Shown here in pieces: positions 1-7,111 of a stretch of DNA of 17,188 nucleotides. The notes beneath the pieces were generated by a model. It made no database searches. It was not told where the DNA came from and saw nothing but the letters and a program-made list of their open reading frames with translations. Numbering within the stretch: the first letter of the stretch is position 1; the number at the start of each line of letters is the position of its first letter. Source of the stretch: JAAAOZ01 sp964496595 (lineage in GTDB: Bacteria > Chloroflexota > Anaerolineae > B4-G1 > SLSP01). The stretch is taken from contig CAZCAI010000109.1 of assembly GCA_964496595.1 (NCBI GenBank), forward strand, positions 1 through 17,188, read 5' to 3'. Position numbers and translations under genes: made by a program.

Positions 1-1236
1 CGCCCGCAACGACGCCCAATCCAACTGCTGATACACATTGTGCTTCACCATCACCACGACAGCGTCGCAGCCCTCGGCCATCTCGATCACATCGCCTTGG
101 TAGCCTTCCACATAAGGGTCGTGGATCACCACCTCGGCGCCGCGCACGCGCAGGGCCGCGATTAACGTTGCGCTGGGGGAATTGCGGGTGTCGTCGCTGT
201 TCTCCAGATAGGCATAGCCGAGCACCAGCACCTTCGCGCTGGCGAGGTCACGTCCAGCTTCCACCAGCGCATCCTCCACCAGCTCAACCATGTGCAGCGG
301 CATCGATTCGTTCACCGCGCGCGAGGCCGGGATCAGCCGGACGGGCACGCCTTGCTCACGCGCCTGATACGAAAGCAGCCACGGATCCTTGGGGATGCAA
401 TGGCCGCCCACGCCGGCGCCGGGATAGAGCATGTTGCGTCCCGGCGATTTGTTGACCAGCTCGCGCACGCGCCATACATCGCCGCCGACGGCCTCGCAGA
501 TGAGCGCGACCTCGTTGGCGAAGGCGATGTTCACATCGCGGTAGGCGTTCTCGGTGGTCTTGACCAGCTCCGCCGTGACGCAATCCGCTGGATCTAAGTC
601 GGCCTGGACGATGTGTCGATAGAGCGCGATCATCGTCTCTGCCGTCTCCGGCGTCTCCCCGCCACAGACGCGGCTCACGCCCCGTAGGTTCGCCAGCAGC
701 TTGCCCGGCATCACGCGCTCCGGGCAGTGGCCCAGATAAAACCCCTCGTTCATCCGCAGCCCCGATCTTTCCTCTAAGATCGGCTTGACCAATTGGGCCA
801 TCGTCCCCGGCGCGATGGTCGATTCGACGATGACAAGCGCCCCCTCTTTGAGCACCGGGCCGAGATCGCGCAGGGCGCTGCGCAAGGCGACGTAGCGAGG
901 CGTGTGTTGTTCATCCACCGGCGTCTCGACGCTGATGGTGATGATGTCGCACGCCCGCAGTTGGTCGTAATCGGTCGTCGCCTGGAATCGGCCAGAGGCG
1001 ACGACCCTTTTGAGCAGCGCCTCGAGTCCAGGTTCCTGGCCATCGATTGGCGAGATACCTTGATTGAGAGCATCTACCCGCGCAGCGTCAATATCCACGC
1101 CGATTACATCGAAACCCGCCTCGGCAAACAGGCACGCGACGGGCAGACCTACGTAGCCTAACCCAATCACGGCCAGACGCGCGGTTTGATGCGCGATCTT
1201 CTCTTCTAATTGTGTCATCAAGTTATTTGATTGCAT
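1..1236 (-). CDS. UDP-N-acetyl-hexosamine 6-dehydrogenase (WecC/WbpA-like), 3' end outside window
   Basis: Translating the minus strand from 1236 gives 412 codons without a stop, so the C-terminus lies beyond base 1. The family is about 420-440 aa, so only a short tail is missing. It is a NAD-dependent UDP-sugar dehydrogenase that oxidises C6 of a UDP-HexNAc to the uronic acid in the cytoplasm. Visible motifs are the Rossmann loop GLGYVG (residues 25-30), ESTIAPGT (138-145), the LVKTTENAYRD helix (catalytic-type K226) and GVGGHCIPKDP with the catalytic cysteine C280. The central and C-terminal domains are recognisable. The start ATG (1236) overlaps the preceding stop as TAATG, which implies translational coupling; an in-frame ATG at 1218 is an alternative. 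The neighbours (3-dehydrogenase, aminotransferase, acetyltransferase) favour the UDP-GlcNAc to UDP-GlcNAcA reaction of WbpA over WecC chemistry, but sequence alone does not fix GlcNAc versus ManNAc specificity. Confidence 0.9.
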   Translation of the reverse strand, partial: MQSNNLMTQLEEKIAHQTARLAVIGLGYVGLPVACLFAEAGFDVIGVDIDAARVDALNQGISPIDGQEPGLEALLKRVVASGRFQATTDYDQLRACDIITISVETPVDEQHTPRYVALRSALRDLGPVLKEGALVIVESTIAPGTMAQLVKPILEERSGLRMNEGFYLGHCPERVMPGKLLANLRGVSRVCGGETPETAETMIALYRHIVQADLDPADCVTAELVKTTENAYRDVNIAFANEVALICEAVGGDVWRVRELVNKSPGRNMLYPGAGVGGHCIPKDPWLLSYQAREQGVPVRLIPASRAVNESMPLHMVELVEDALVEAGRDLASAKVLVLGYAYLENSDDTRNSPSATLIAALRVRGAEVVIHDPYVEGYQGDVIEMAEGCDAVVVMVKHNVYQQLDWASLRA

Positions 1237-2243
1237 TAGACTGAGATGATTTTCCCTTCATTGCCTGATTTTACCAAAGATAGGGCGAGTTGCAACGCGG
1301 CTAAGCCGTCCTCGCCGGTGACGGGCATCGGATCGCCTGCGAGCACCGCGTCGGCGAAGGCCTCAAGCTCGGCGCGCAGCGGCTCGTAGCGTTGGATGGG
1401 ATAGCGGATCATCTTGCCCTCGCTGACACCCTTAAGCATGCTCAAGTGGTTCCACCCCAACTCGCTGGCATCGGCGTTCTCGTAGAAGAAGAGGTCTTGC
1501 GTCAGATCGTCGGCTAAGAACATCCCGTGTTCTCCCAACACGGTGACGTCGCGAACCTTGCGCGGGGTCAGCCAGTTGATGTCCAACATTCCCGTGATGC
1601 CATTATCGAAGCGGATGAGCGCGGAGATAAGATCCTCGTGATCGGTGTGGATCTGTTGCTCGATCTCGGCGAAGACGCGGATCGGCTCGGCGCCGGTGAT
1701 GAAGCGCATCACGTCCAAGTCGTGCGGGGCCAGATCGACCACCACGCCGACATCGCGGATGCGCGCCGGGAAGGGGCCAACTCTACGGCAGGAGACCTGG
1801 AAGATCTTGCCCAGATCCTCCTGTGCGATGCGCTGCTTCAGGGCCTGGATGGTGGGGCTGAAGCGCACGATGTGCCCGACCATCAAATTGCGCTCCAGCG
1901 CCTGCGCGCGGTCGATCAGGGCCTGGCCCTCCGCAACCGTCGCGGCGATGGGCTTTTCGATGAGGACATCCGCCCCAGCTTCCATCACGCGCGTCGCGAC
2001 GTCGTGATGATAGCGGGTGGGGACGGCCACGGTGACGATGTCCGGTTTCTGTTCGGTCAATAGCGCCTCAAAATCCGTGTAGGCCGGGACGCTATACTGC
2101 GTAGCGATGCGCTCAGCCGTCGCTGTGTCGGCATCGGCCACGCCGACCAAGGTGGTCTGTGAGATCTGTGTGTAGACGCGCGCGTGATGGCGCCCCATCG
2201 ATCCCACGCCGATGACGGCGGCTTTCAAAGGTGTTACAGTCAT
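1236..2243 (-). CDS. Gfo/Idh/MocA-family oxidoreductase, probable UDP-GlcNAcA 3-dehydrogenase (WbpB/WlbA-like)
   Basis: The 335-aa protein has an N-terminal NAD(P)-binding Rossmann fold (GVGSMG, residues 12-17), the family signature EKP at 96-98, and the DLAPHDLD stretch in the C-terminal substrate domain, where the His-Asp is typical of the catalytic region. Length is normal for the family. In the WbpA-B-E-D pathway this enzyme oxidises C3 of UDP-GlcNAcA to a 3-keto sugar for transamination, and both partner activities are encoded in the same operon here. A GGAG lies 8 nt before the start. The stop shares one base with the start of the downstream 6-dehydrogenase. It is separated from the aminotransferase gene by the HEPN/MNT pair. 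Family membership is clear; the exact substrate is inferred from context, since many Gfo/Idh/MocA enzymes act on other sugars. Confidence 0.85.
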   Translation of the reverse strand: MTVTPLKAAVIGVGSMGRHHARVYTQISQTTLVGVADADTATAERIATQYSVPAYTDFEALLTEQKPDIVTVAVPTRYHHDVATRVMEAGADVLIEKPIAATVAEGQALIDRAQALERNLMVGHIVRFSPTIQALKQRIAQEDLGKIFQVSCRRVGPFPARIRDVGVVVDLAPHDLDVMRFITGAEPIRVFAEIEQQIHTDHEDLISALIRFDNGITGMLDINWLTPRKVRDVTVLGEHGMFLADDLTQDLFFYENADASELGWNHLSMLKGVSEGKMIRYPIQRYEPLRAELEAFADAVLAGDPMPVTGEDGLAALQLALSLVKSGNEGKIISV

Positions 2244-2276
2244 ACATTCGACTCCATTTTGATTGTGTAAAATTGT

Positions 2277-2690
2277 CTATAGAAATTGAGCGAAGACCTG
2301 CCGGAGAGCTTCAAAATCTCTCAGACGTGTCTGCAATATGTCGTACACAATACGGCGATCAATATCCAGATATTCGTGAACCAGGACATTCCGAAATCCG
2401 ATCATCTTGATCCACGTCGCGGCTAACTCAGGCTCGATATACCCTTGCTCGGCCAGAATGTCGGGAATATCGCGGTAGCTGTTGACCGTGCCCAGTGCCA
2501 AATCGGCAACGAGGTGATTCCCGATGTCGATGAGGGCTTCGATGGTCAAGTGCAAAAAGCGTTCCGCGCTGCCGTAGTGCTCTGGATCGTTGGTGAAGGT
2601 CTCGAAATCATAGCGTTGGAGGCGGCGGAGAATCTCCAGATGTTCATCTAATTTGTTCAGGCGTTTGCGAAGCACTTCTTTCCTGACCAT
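2277..2690 (-). CDS. hepT: HepT-like HEPN-domain RNase toxin (DUF86 family)
   Basis: The small 137-aa all-helical protein carries the HEPN signature R-x4-H-x-Y as RNVLVHEY (R100, H105, Y107). This is the RNase active site, and in characterised HepT the nearby tyrosine is AMPylated by MntA. The N-terminus is basic and helical. Translation probably starts at ATG 2690 with AGGA 4 nt upstream. The first 47 nt overlap the 3' end of the MNT gene in another frame, typical of a coupled toxin-antitoxin pair. The pair lies inside a polysaccharide-precursor operon, 33 bp before the Gfo/Idh gene. Base composition is visibly AT-richer than the flanking sugar genes, consistent with separate acquisition. 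All three motif residues are present, so the toxin looks intact. Toxin activity is inferred from the family. Confidence 0.88.
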   Translation of the reverse strand: MVRKEVLRKRLNKLDEHLEILRRLQRYDFETFTNDPEHYGSAERFLHLTIEALIDIGNHLVADLALGTVNSYRDIPDILAEQGYIEPELAATWIKMIGFRNVLVHEYLDIDRRIVYDILQTRLRDFEALRQVFAQFL

Positions 2691-3090
2691 GCTGTCCTAA
2701 AATCCTCCGTTTGTAAGCCGCGCGTTGAACCTCTAAATATGGCAAAAAATCCAAATACTGGCGCACGATCTTGGAATATAAGGCGCCGCGATCAAAATCC
2801 TCGGTCCGATAGATGAGGCAATTGTGCCGCACCGCCTCGTATTTTAACACCAGATCGTCGATATCCAAAAAAATCAGATCGACGTGGTCAAATCCCGCGC
2901 GCACAAGATCGGCTAAGATGTCCAGTTTTCTCTCGTGCATCTGGGATGTGCGCGGCGCGATGGCGAGATCCAAGTCGCTCTCCTGATGCACCCGCCCGGT
3001 GACGTGGGAGCCGAAGAGGTAGACGGCTCGGATACCGGGATAGCGCCGGAAGACCGCTCGCAGCGCCTCGAGATCCAGATTGGGGGACAT
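2644..3090 (-). CDS. mntA: MntA-like nucleotidyltransferase antitoxin (MNT domain)
   Basis: The 148-aa protein has the minimal nucleotidyltransferase motif GS-x10-DxD (G27, S28, then D39 and D41), preceded by a beta-strand AVYLF. A third acidic strand (DLIFLDI) fits the remaining metal ligand. In characterised HEPN/MNT modules this enzyme neutralises HepT by transferring AMP units to the toxin's active-site tyrosine. It starts only 6 nt after the stop of the aminotransferase gene, with AAGGGG just before ATG 3090, so it is probably co-transcribed with the sugar genes. Its C-terminal tail overlaps hepT. The order antitoxin then toxin is one of the common arrangements. Family assignment is firm; AMPylation is inferred from homologues. 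Confidence 0.88.
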   Translation of the reverse strand: MSPNLDLEALRAVFRRYPGIRAVYLFGSHVTGRVHQESDLDLAIAPRTSQMHERKLDILADLVRAGFDHVDLIFLDIDDLVLKYEAVRHNCLIYRTEDFDRGALYSKIVRQYLDFLPYLEVQRAAYKRRILGQHGQERSASQTPEQIR

Positions 3091-3096
3091 AGCCCC

Positions 3097-4173
3097 TTAC
3101 CCCATAAAGCCGTTCACGGTCTCGATGATCTTGTCCAAATCGTCCTGCGTCAGCGCGGGGTGCACGGGCAGGGAGAGCACCTCCTCGGCGGCCTGCTCAG
3201 CCTCGGGGAAGGTCTCGTCGTAGCCCAACTCGTTGACGTAGAAGGTTTGCTTGTGGATCGGAACGGGGTAGTAGACGCCGCAGCCGATGTCGTTCTCGTG
3301 GAGATGATCGATGAGATCATCGCGGCGACCATCGGAGACGCGAATGGTGTATTGATGGAAGACGTGGATGCGTCCCTCTGGCACGACCGGCGTGATGACG
3401 CCCTCCAGATGCTCGCTCAGATAGTGGGCATTTTCGATGCGCGCGGCGTTGAACTGCTCGAGCTTCTGCAACTGCGCCAGGCCAATGGCGGCGTGGACGT
3501 CCGTCATACGGAAGTTGAAGCCCAACTCGTCGTGATAGTAGCGCCGGCGCATGCCATGCTGGCGGATGACGCGACAATTCGTCGCGATCTCGTCGTCGTC
3601 CGTCGTGATCATGCCGCCCTCCGCCGAGGTGATGTTCTTCGTCGGATAGAGCGAGAAGGTCCCCGTGCCGAACGAGCCGGCGCGCTTGCCCTTGTACTCC
3701 GCCGCGTGGGATTGGCACGCATCCTCGATGATGACCAGATCGTGCGCTTCAGCGATCTCTAAAATGGGGGCCATATCCGCCACCAAGCCAAAGAGATGCA
3801 CCGGCATGATCGCCTTGGTCTGGGGCGTGATCGCCGCCTCGATCTGGGCGGGATCGATATTGAAGGTCACGGGGTCAATATCGACGAAGACTGGTTTGGC
3901 GCCCGTGAACAGGATGCTATTGGCGGAGGCGATAAACGTGAACGGCGTGGTGACGACCTCGTGGCCGGGGCCGATGCCATGGGCCAGCAGCGCGATGTGC
4001 AGCGCTGTCGTCCCGCTACTCGTCGCGATTGCGTGCTCGACGCCGCACATCTCGGCGAAGGCCTCCTCAAAGGCCTTGACGCGCGGGCCTTGCGCCAACA
4101 TGCCGGAATCTAAGACCTCCAAAACCGCTTGCTTCTCTTCATCCCCGATTAAGGGACTGGCAATTGAAATCAT
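3097..4173 (-). CDS. DegT/DnrJ/EryC1/StrS-family PLP aminotransferase (WbpE-like)
   Basis: The 358-aa sugar aminotransferase belongs to the fold-type I DegT/DnrJ family. Visible elements are SSGTTALHIAL (residues 52-62) for cofactor phosphate binding, IIEDACQSH with PLP-contacting D151, and the Schiff-base lysine K179 in SLYPTKNITSAEGG. The reading frame is open for 70 further codons upstream, but that extension is Arg/Ser-rich shadow sequence over the acetyltransferase gene. The true start is ATG 4173, with GGAGGA 7 nt upstream and an ATGA overlap with the acetyltransferase stop. In the WbpABED pathway the enzyme transaminates 3-keto-UDP-GlcNAcA at C3, usually with glutamate as donor. Operon context supports this role. 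Other sugar substrates remain possible within this broad family. Confidence 0.9.
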   Translation of the reverse strand: MISIASPLIGDEEKQAVLEVLDSGMLAQGPRVKAFEEAFAEMCGVEHAIATSSGTTALHIALLAHGIGPGHEVVTTPFTFIASANSILFTGAKPVFVDIDPVTFNIDPAQIEAAITPQTKAIMPVHLFGLVADMAPILEIAEAHDLVIIEDACQSHAAEYKGKRAGSFGTGTFSLYPTKNITSAEGGMITTDDDEIATNCRVIRQHGMRRRYYHDELGFNFRMTDVHAAIGLAQLQKLEQFNAARIENAHYLSEHLEGVITPVVPEGRIHVFHQYTIRVSDGRRDDLIDHLHENDIGCGVYYPVPIHKQTFYVNELGYDETFPEAEQAAEEVLSLPVHPALTQDDLDKIIETVNGFMG

Positions 4174-4784
4174 GACACTTTCCTCCAAAGGGTTAATGGA
4201 ATGTGGATGACTGCGTCGCAGTCTGGACAGCGAGCCGCCATCATCTCGCCTTCGATCTCGCCTTCGACGAGACGCTGTCCGCAGGGGCAGACGAAGCCGA
4301 TGAGCCGGGCCGGATTGCCGACCACCAGGCCATAATCCGGCACATCCTTGGTGACCACCGATCCGGAGCCGACCAAGGCCCATTCGCCGATCTCGACCTT
4401 GGGCAGGATGGTCGAGTTGGCGCCTAATGCCGCGCCGCGCTTAACACGGATGCGGCCCAGCACCCAATCGTCGGCGGATTTGAGCGAGCCATCGGCGTTG
4501 ATCGCGCGGGGCAAGTTGTCGTTGGTGAAACAGACGTGGGGGCCGATGAAGACGCCGTCCTCGATAGTCACGCCGTGATAAATCGAGACGTAATTCTGCA
4601 CCTTGACGTTGTCGCCAAGATGGACTTCAAAGTCCACGTAGACGCCCTTCGCCAAAACGCACTTTTCGCCGATCTGCGCGCGCTCGCGCACCTGGCACTG
4701 ATGCCAGATCATCGTCCCGGCGCCGATCTCGGCATCATCGGAGACGTCGGCGGTGGGATGAATCCTCACATTTTCTCTCATCAT
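4170..4784 (-). CDS. Hexapeptide-repeat N-acetyltransferase (WbpD-like)
   Basis: The 204-aa protein is built of left-handed beta-helix hexapeptide repeats (for example IHPTADVSDDAEIGAGTMI, then GDNVKVQNYVSI and GANSTILPKVEIGEW). The inserted loop FTNDNLPRA is typical of the UDP-sugar 3-N-acetyltransferases. The trimeric enzyme would use acetyl-CoA to acetylate the C3 amine made by the neighbouring aminotransferase. After the repeats come GNPARLIGFVC and two cysteine pairs, CPCG and CPDC, a zinc-ribbon-like tail often seen in this subgroup. AGGGGG lies 2 nt before the first ATG (4784) and 5 nt before a second ATG (4781), so the start may be either. It is the first gene of the operon and overlaps the aminotransferase by 4 nt. 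Confidence 0.88.
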   Translation of the reverse strand: MMRENVRIHPTADVSDDAEIGAGTMIWHQCQVRERAQIGEKCVLAKGVYVDFEVHLGDNVKVQNYVSIYHGVTIEDGVFIGPHVCFTNDNLPRAINADGSLKSADDWVLGRIRVKRGAALGANSTILPKVEIGEWALVGSGSVVTKDVPDYGLVVGNPARLIGFVCPCGQRLVEGEIEGEMMAARCPDCDAVIHIPLTLWRKVS

Positions 4785-4832
4785 AACCCCCTATGCTTTC
4801 TGCTTGATGGATGATTGTGGCTCAACGCATTC

Positions 4833-4860
4833 ATTCTACCACACTCTGATAGTGCGAAAA
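4833..4860 (-). promoter_or_regulatory. Candidate extended -10 promoter for the sugar operon
   Basis: On the minus strand TGG-TAGAAT (hexamer at 4833-4838) forms an extended -10, with a poor -35 (TTTTCG, 4855-4860) 16 bp upstream. It lies about 50 bp before the first operon gene, giving a short leader. This is pattern evidence only. Confidence 0.35.
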
Positions 4861-4898
4861 GACCAATCAGCAGATAAATAGGTTTTTCCCAATTTGCA

Positions 4899-4931
4899 AT
4901 TATATCCCATTCTCTCCAAGGGGATTGTCAA
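4899..4931 (-). promoter_or_regulatory. Consensus -10 and -35 hexamers with unusually wide spacing
   Basis: On the minus strand both hexamers match consensus, TTGACA (4926-4931) and TATAAT (4899-4904), but they are 21 bp apart instead of about 17. It may be a poor promoter, an activator-dependent one, or coincidence. It would also read into the nucleotide-sugar operon. Confidence 0.3.
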
Positions 4932-4985
4932 ATCCGCGCCTCTGGGGCATATTTTGAACGTGCTTTCAACTTGCGTAAGCAAAAC

Positions 4986-5003
4986 GGGGATCTATCGATC
5001 CCC
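4986..5003 (-). terminator. Possible intrinsic terminator of the uridine kinase transcript
   Basis: A perfect 7-bp hairpin, GGGGATC with a 4-nt loop and GATCCCC, is followed on the minus strand by G then TTTT. It lies about 80 nt after the uridine kinase stop. The short T-run makes this a modest candidate. Confidence 0.45.
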
Positions 5004-5084
5004 TTGGAACGAGAATGGGAAAGCCCTGGCGGATAAAGCAGATAAAGCCAAAAGGAGTTGGTGGCAGAAGGAAGATTATGAGGA

Positions 5085-5732
5085 TTATGAAGAAGCGCCA
5101 CGCTCTTCTAGCAGGCCGCGAATGCGCGCCGCGACCATCTCCATCGCGACCTCGTTGTAGCCGCCTTCCGGGATGATCACGTCGGCGTAGCGCTTGCTCG
5201 GCTCCGCGAACTCCAAGTGCATCGGGCGGACGGTGCGCAGGTACTGGTTGATGACCGACTCGAAGGTGCGCCCACGCTCTTGCACATCGCGCTGGAGCCG
5301 GCGGATCAGGCGAATGTCGGCGGCGGTATCCACAAAGAGTTTGACGTCAAACAGGGCTTTCAGCTCCGGCTCCGCGAAGATCAAGATCCCTTCGACTAAA
5401 ATAATGGGCGCCGGATTCACGCGCAATTTCTCGCCGGTGCGCGTGTGGGACTTGAAATCATAAACCGGAATATCAACGGACTGATAGGTGCGCAACTTTT
5501 TCAGATGTTCCACCATCAATGAGGTTTCCAATGCGTCGGGATGATCGAAGTTATAGATTTCGCGCTCTTCAGACGTCAGATGATCTAAGCTTTTGTAATA
5601 AGCATCGTGCGGGACGTAAGCGATATTCTCTGCCCCCACACGATCCAAAATACGATGGGCGACCGTGGTCTTACCTGACCCCGTGCCGCCCGCTACGCCA
5701 ATAATGATGCTGTGCTGTGCTATCGTTTGCAT
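5085..5732 (-). CDS. udk: Uridine kinase (uridine/cytidine kinase)
   Basis: The 215-aa cytoplasmic P-loop kinase phosphorylates uridine or cytidine with ATP or GTP in pyrimidine salvage. The Walker A loop GGTGSGKTT is near residues 15-23. It is followed by the nucleoside-binding stretch HDAYYKSLDHL, the family segment NFDHPDALET, then VYDFKSHTRT, the Walker B-like ILVEGILIF and the lid-region arginines RRLQRDVQERGR. Length and motif order match bacterial Udk throughout. AAGGAG precedes ATG 5732 with good spacing. It lies 23 bp after the ResB-like gene, so the two are probably co-transcribed, although no functional link is obvious. Confidence 0.95.
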   Translation of the reverse strand: MQTIAQHSIIIGVAGGTGSGKTTVAHRILDRVGAENIAYVPHDAYYKSLDHLTSEEREIYNFDHPDALETSLMVEHLKKLRTYQSVDIPVYDFKSHTRTGEKLRVNPAPIILVEGILIFAEPELKALFDVKLFVDTAADIRLIRRLQRDVQERGRTFESVINQYLRTVRPMHLEFAEPSKRYADVIIPEGGYNEVAMEMVAARIRGLLEERGASS

Positions 5733-5755
5733 GCCCCTCTCCTTGGGAATTTGGA

Positions 5756-6829
5756 TTATGTCTCTGCCGTTTCCTCTTCTGTGTTAAGTTCCTCTTCCTC
5801 CTGTGGGGAAGATGCGCTCTCCTCCGATGAGATCGCCCTCGCGAGCGCAGGCCGTAGTTGCTGGAGCAGGCTTCCAATCCCCAACAGTCCCAATCCCACC
5901 GCCTCGAAGGGCGCGCCGGGATTATAGACCGCGTCGAATTGCGGGATGTTGAATATCCTGAAGCTAAGCTGCACCGCATCTCCCTTGTCGTTGCCCTTGT
6001 CAATCGCAAGCGCGCCATCATCGTCTAAGATCGCCTCGGTGAGTAGTTCCCCGCTGGCGCTCCGATAGGCCTGGACTTGCAATGCTGTGGCATCGACGAG
6101 ATAGCTCAATCGAAAGACATACTCTGCCTCAGGCAGCGCGAAGTAGGCGTCTGGCGCGGTGGCAGTGAGCACGAGCGAAAGTTGCTGTCGGGGTTCCTCG
6201 CGGCGGGAGGGAAGAAGCTCCAGCGGCGCGCCGTCCTCCGCGCTCGCCTCCACCTCCACGCCCAAGCTGCGCCCTTCCGGGATTAAATAGAGGCCATAGA
6301 CGCCATGCCAGAGCGCAAAATGATGGGGCGGCGATAGTGTGATCTCCTGAGAGGGAATTTCAAGGGACGACGCCGGCCAGGCCGTAAGGTCCGACTCCGT
6401 CCAGCCCCAGAGCGTGTGCATCCCCCATCCGAGGAGGATCAATACCCCGCCGGCCACGGGCAAGAAGCGTCGCGCTCGAACGCCCAACGTCACATCGGGC
6501 CACGCTTTGGTGAAGGCGTCCACATGGGCGGCCAACACCAGGGCGAGCAGCGCCAACGCGCCGCGCATCCAGAGCGAGGATCGCAAGGAGAGGAGTTGCA
6601 GCGTTGATAGGAAATCCGTCCAACGTCCCAGGGTGAGCCGTTGCTCGGCCAGCCAGCGGGTGTAAATAAGATGATTGGCAGGGGAGACGGGAGCTTGAGG
6701 CAACAGAAGGATGAGCAGTTGAATAATCACCAGGGCCGCGAAAATCTCCAAGAAGCGTCGATCTTCGCTCAGCCAGGCCCATACCCTCCCTATGACATAC
6801 GGTTGTTGAGTTGTCATTGATCGTTGCAT
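5756..6829 (-). CDS. ResB-like membrane protein (cytochrome c biogenesis-type), divergent
   Basis: The 357-aa protein has four predicted membrane segments, near residues 29-46, 87-105, 123-142 and 310-328. A long extracytoplasmic region lies between the third and fourth. The layout, the LLLPQAP after TM1, the FLSTLQLLSLRSSLWMRGALALL entry into TM2, and the YNPGAPFEAVGLGLL motif before TM4 (compare DPGxPxxxxG in ResB) resemble ResB/CcsB-associated proteins, which help deliver haem for cytochrome c maturation. The C-terminus is a strongly acidic Glu/Ser/Thr tail. No ResC/CcsA partner is in the window, so the function is inferred from architecture. The start at 6829 has AGGGA just upstream and sits only 11 nt after the poly-T of the tRNA terminator. 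Uridine kinase follows 23 bp downstream. Confidence 0.6.
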   Translation of the reverse strand: MQRSMTTQQPYVIGRVWAWLSEDRRFLEIFAALVIIQLLILLLPQAPVSPANHLIYTRWLAEQRLTLGRWTDFLSTLQLLSLRSSLWMRGALALLALVLAAHVDAFTKAWPDVTLGVRARRFLPVAGGVLILLGWGMHTLWGWTESDLTAWPASSLEIPSQEITLSPPHHFALWHGVYGLYLIPEGRSLGVEVEASAEDGAPLELLPSRREEPRQQLSLVLTATAPDAYFALPEAEYVFRLSYLVDATALQVQAYRSASGELLTEAILDDDGALAIDKGNDKGDAVQLSFRIFNIPQFDAVYNPGAPFEAVGLGLLGIGSLLQQLRPALARAISSEESASSPQEEEELNTEEETAET

Positions 6830-6839
6830 AGTTCCCTAC

Positions 6840-6863
6840 AAAAAAGGCCCCAATTTGGGGCCT
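6840..6863 (-). terminator. Rho-independent terminator after tRNA-Thr
   Basis: On the minus strand AGGCCCC, a 5-nt loop and GGGGCCT form a perfect 7-bp stem directly followed by a run of T. It begins 8 nt after the tRNA 3' end. The T-run ends 11 nt before the ResB-like start codon. Confidence 0.85.
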
Positions 6864-6870
6864 CTGTGTG

Positions 6871-6943
6871 AGCCACCCGTCGGATTCGAACCGACGACCC
6901 GTCGCTTACGAAGCGACTGCTCTACCTGCTGAGCTAGGGTGGC
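6871..6943 (-). tRNA. tRNA-Thr (anticodon CGU)
   Basis: The 73-nt cloverleaf reads on the minus strand. The acceptor is GCCACCC paired with GGGTGGC, with discriminator U. T8 and A9 follow, then the D stem GCTC/GAGC, the anticodon stem GTCGC/GCGAC with loop TTCGTAA (anticodon CGT), and the T arm GTCGG-TTCGAAT-CCGAC. The anticodon decodes ACG (threonine). CCA is not encoded, so it must be added after transcription. A promoter lies upstream and a terminator immediately downstream, so it forms its own transcription unit. Confidence 0.96.
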
Positions 6944-6949
6944 TTAAAA

Positions 6950-6966
6950 GTTCCAGCATCTGGAAC
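6950..6966. repeat. 17-bp perfect dyad in the tRNA leader
   Basis: GTTCCAG-cat-CTGGAAC is a perfect 7-bp inverted repeat with a 3-nt loop, lying between the tRNA promoter and the mature 5' end. It may be a leader hairpin of the precursor or an operator-like site. Confidence 0.5.
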
Positions 6967-6983
6967 AGCTTAATCTACGTGCT

Positions 6984-7011
6984 ATTATACTCAGAATGCT
7001 AAAGTTGGCAA
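6984..7011 (-). promoter_or_regulatory. Promoter of tRNA-Thr
   Basis: On the minus strand TTGCCA (7006-7011), a 16-bp spacer and a consensus TATAAT (6984-6989) lie about 40 bp before the mature tRNA. Match, spacing and position are all good for a housekeeping sigma factor. Confidence 0.75.
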
Positions 7012-7076
7012 GTGCAAAATGAAGGAAAAATTACCGCAAATACACTTAAATCTCTTCAAGTTTAACTGCGAAACAT

Positions 7077-7105
7077 TTGACCTGCGGGGTTCTCCGTGTT
7101 ATACT
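7077..7105 (+). promoter_or_regulatory. Strong candidate promoter of pspA
   Basis: TTGACC (7077-7082) and TATACT (7100-7105) are separated by exactly 17 bp, and TGT before the -10 gives an extended -10. Transcription would begin near 7112, leaving a 5' leader of about 330 nt before the pspA ATG at 7446. Confidence 0.7.
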
Positions 7106-7111
7106 GAATCT

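Larger units (their letters stand above)
4785..5084. other. Intergenic region between uridine kinase and the sugar operon
   Basis: This 300-bp AT-rich spacer holds two candidate minus-strand promoters for the sugar operon and a hairpin downstream of uridine kinase. Plus-strand reading frames here are low complexity (short repeats such as gataaagca and gattatgag) and look non-coding. Confidence 0.6.

Noticed and set aside
2935..3762. Long plus-strand open frame (275 codons)
   Set aside because: Antisense shadow of the MNT and aminotransferase genes, which carry clear family motifs.
4174..4383. 70-codon N-terminal extension of the aminotransferase
   Set aside because: Arg/Ser-rich, overlaps the acetyltransferase, and ATG 4173 has a strong Shine-Dalgarno and an ATGA junction.
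4894..5160. Plus-strand open frame of 88 codons
   Set aside because: Low-complexity sequence that overlaps the 3' end of uridine kinase, with no recognisable domain.
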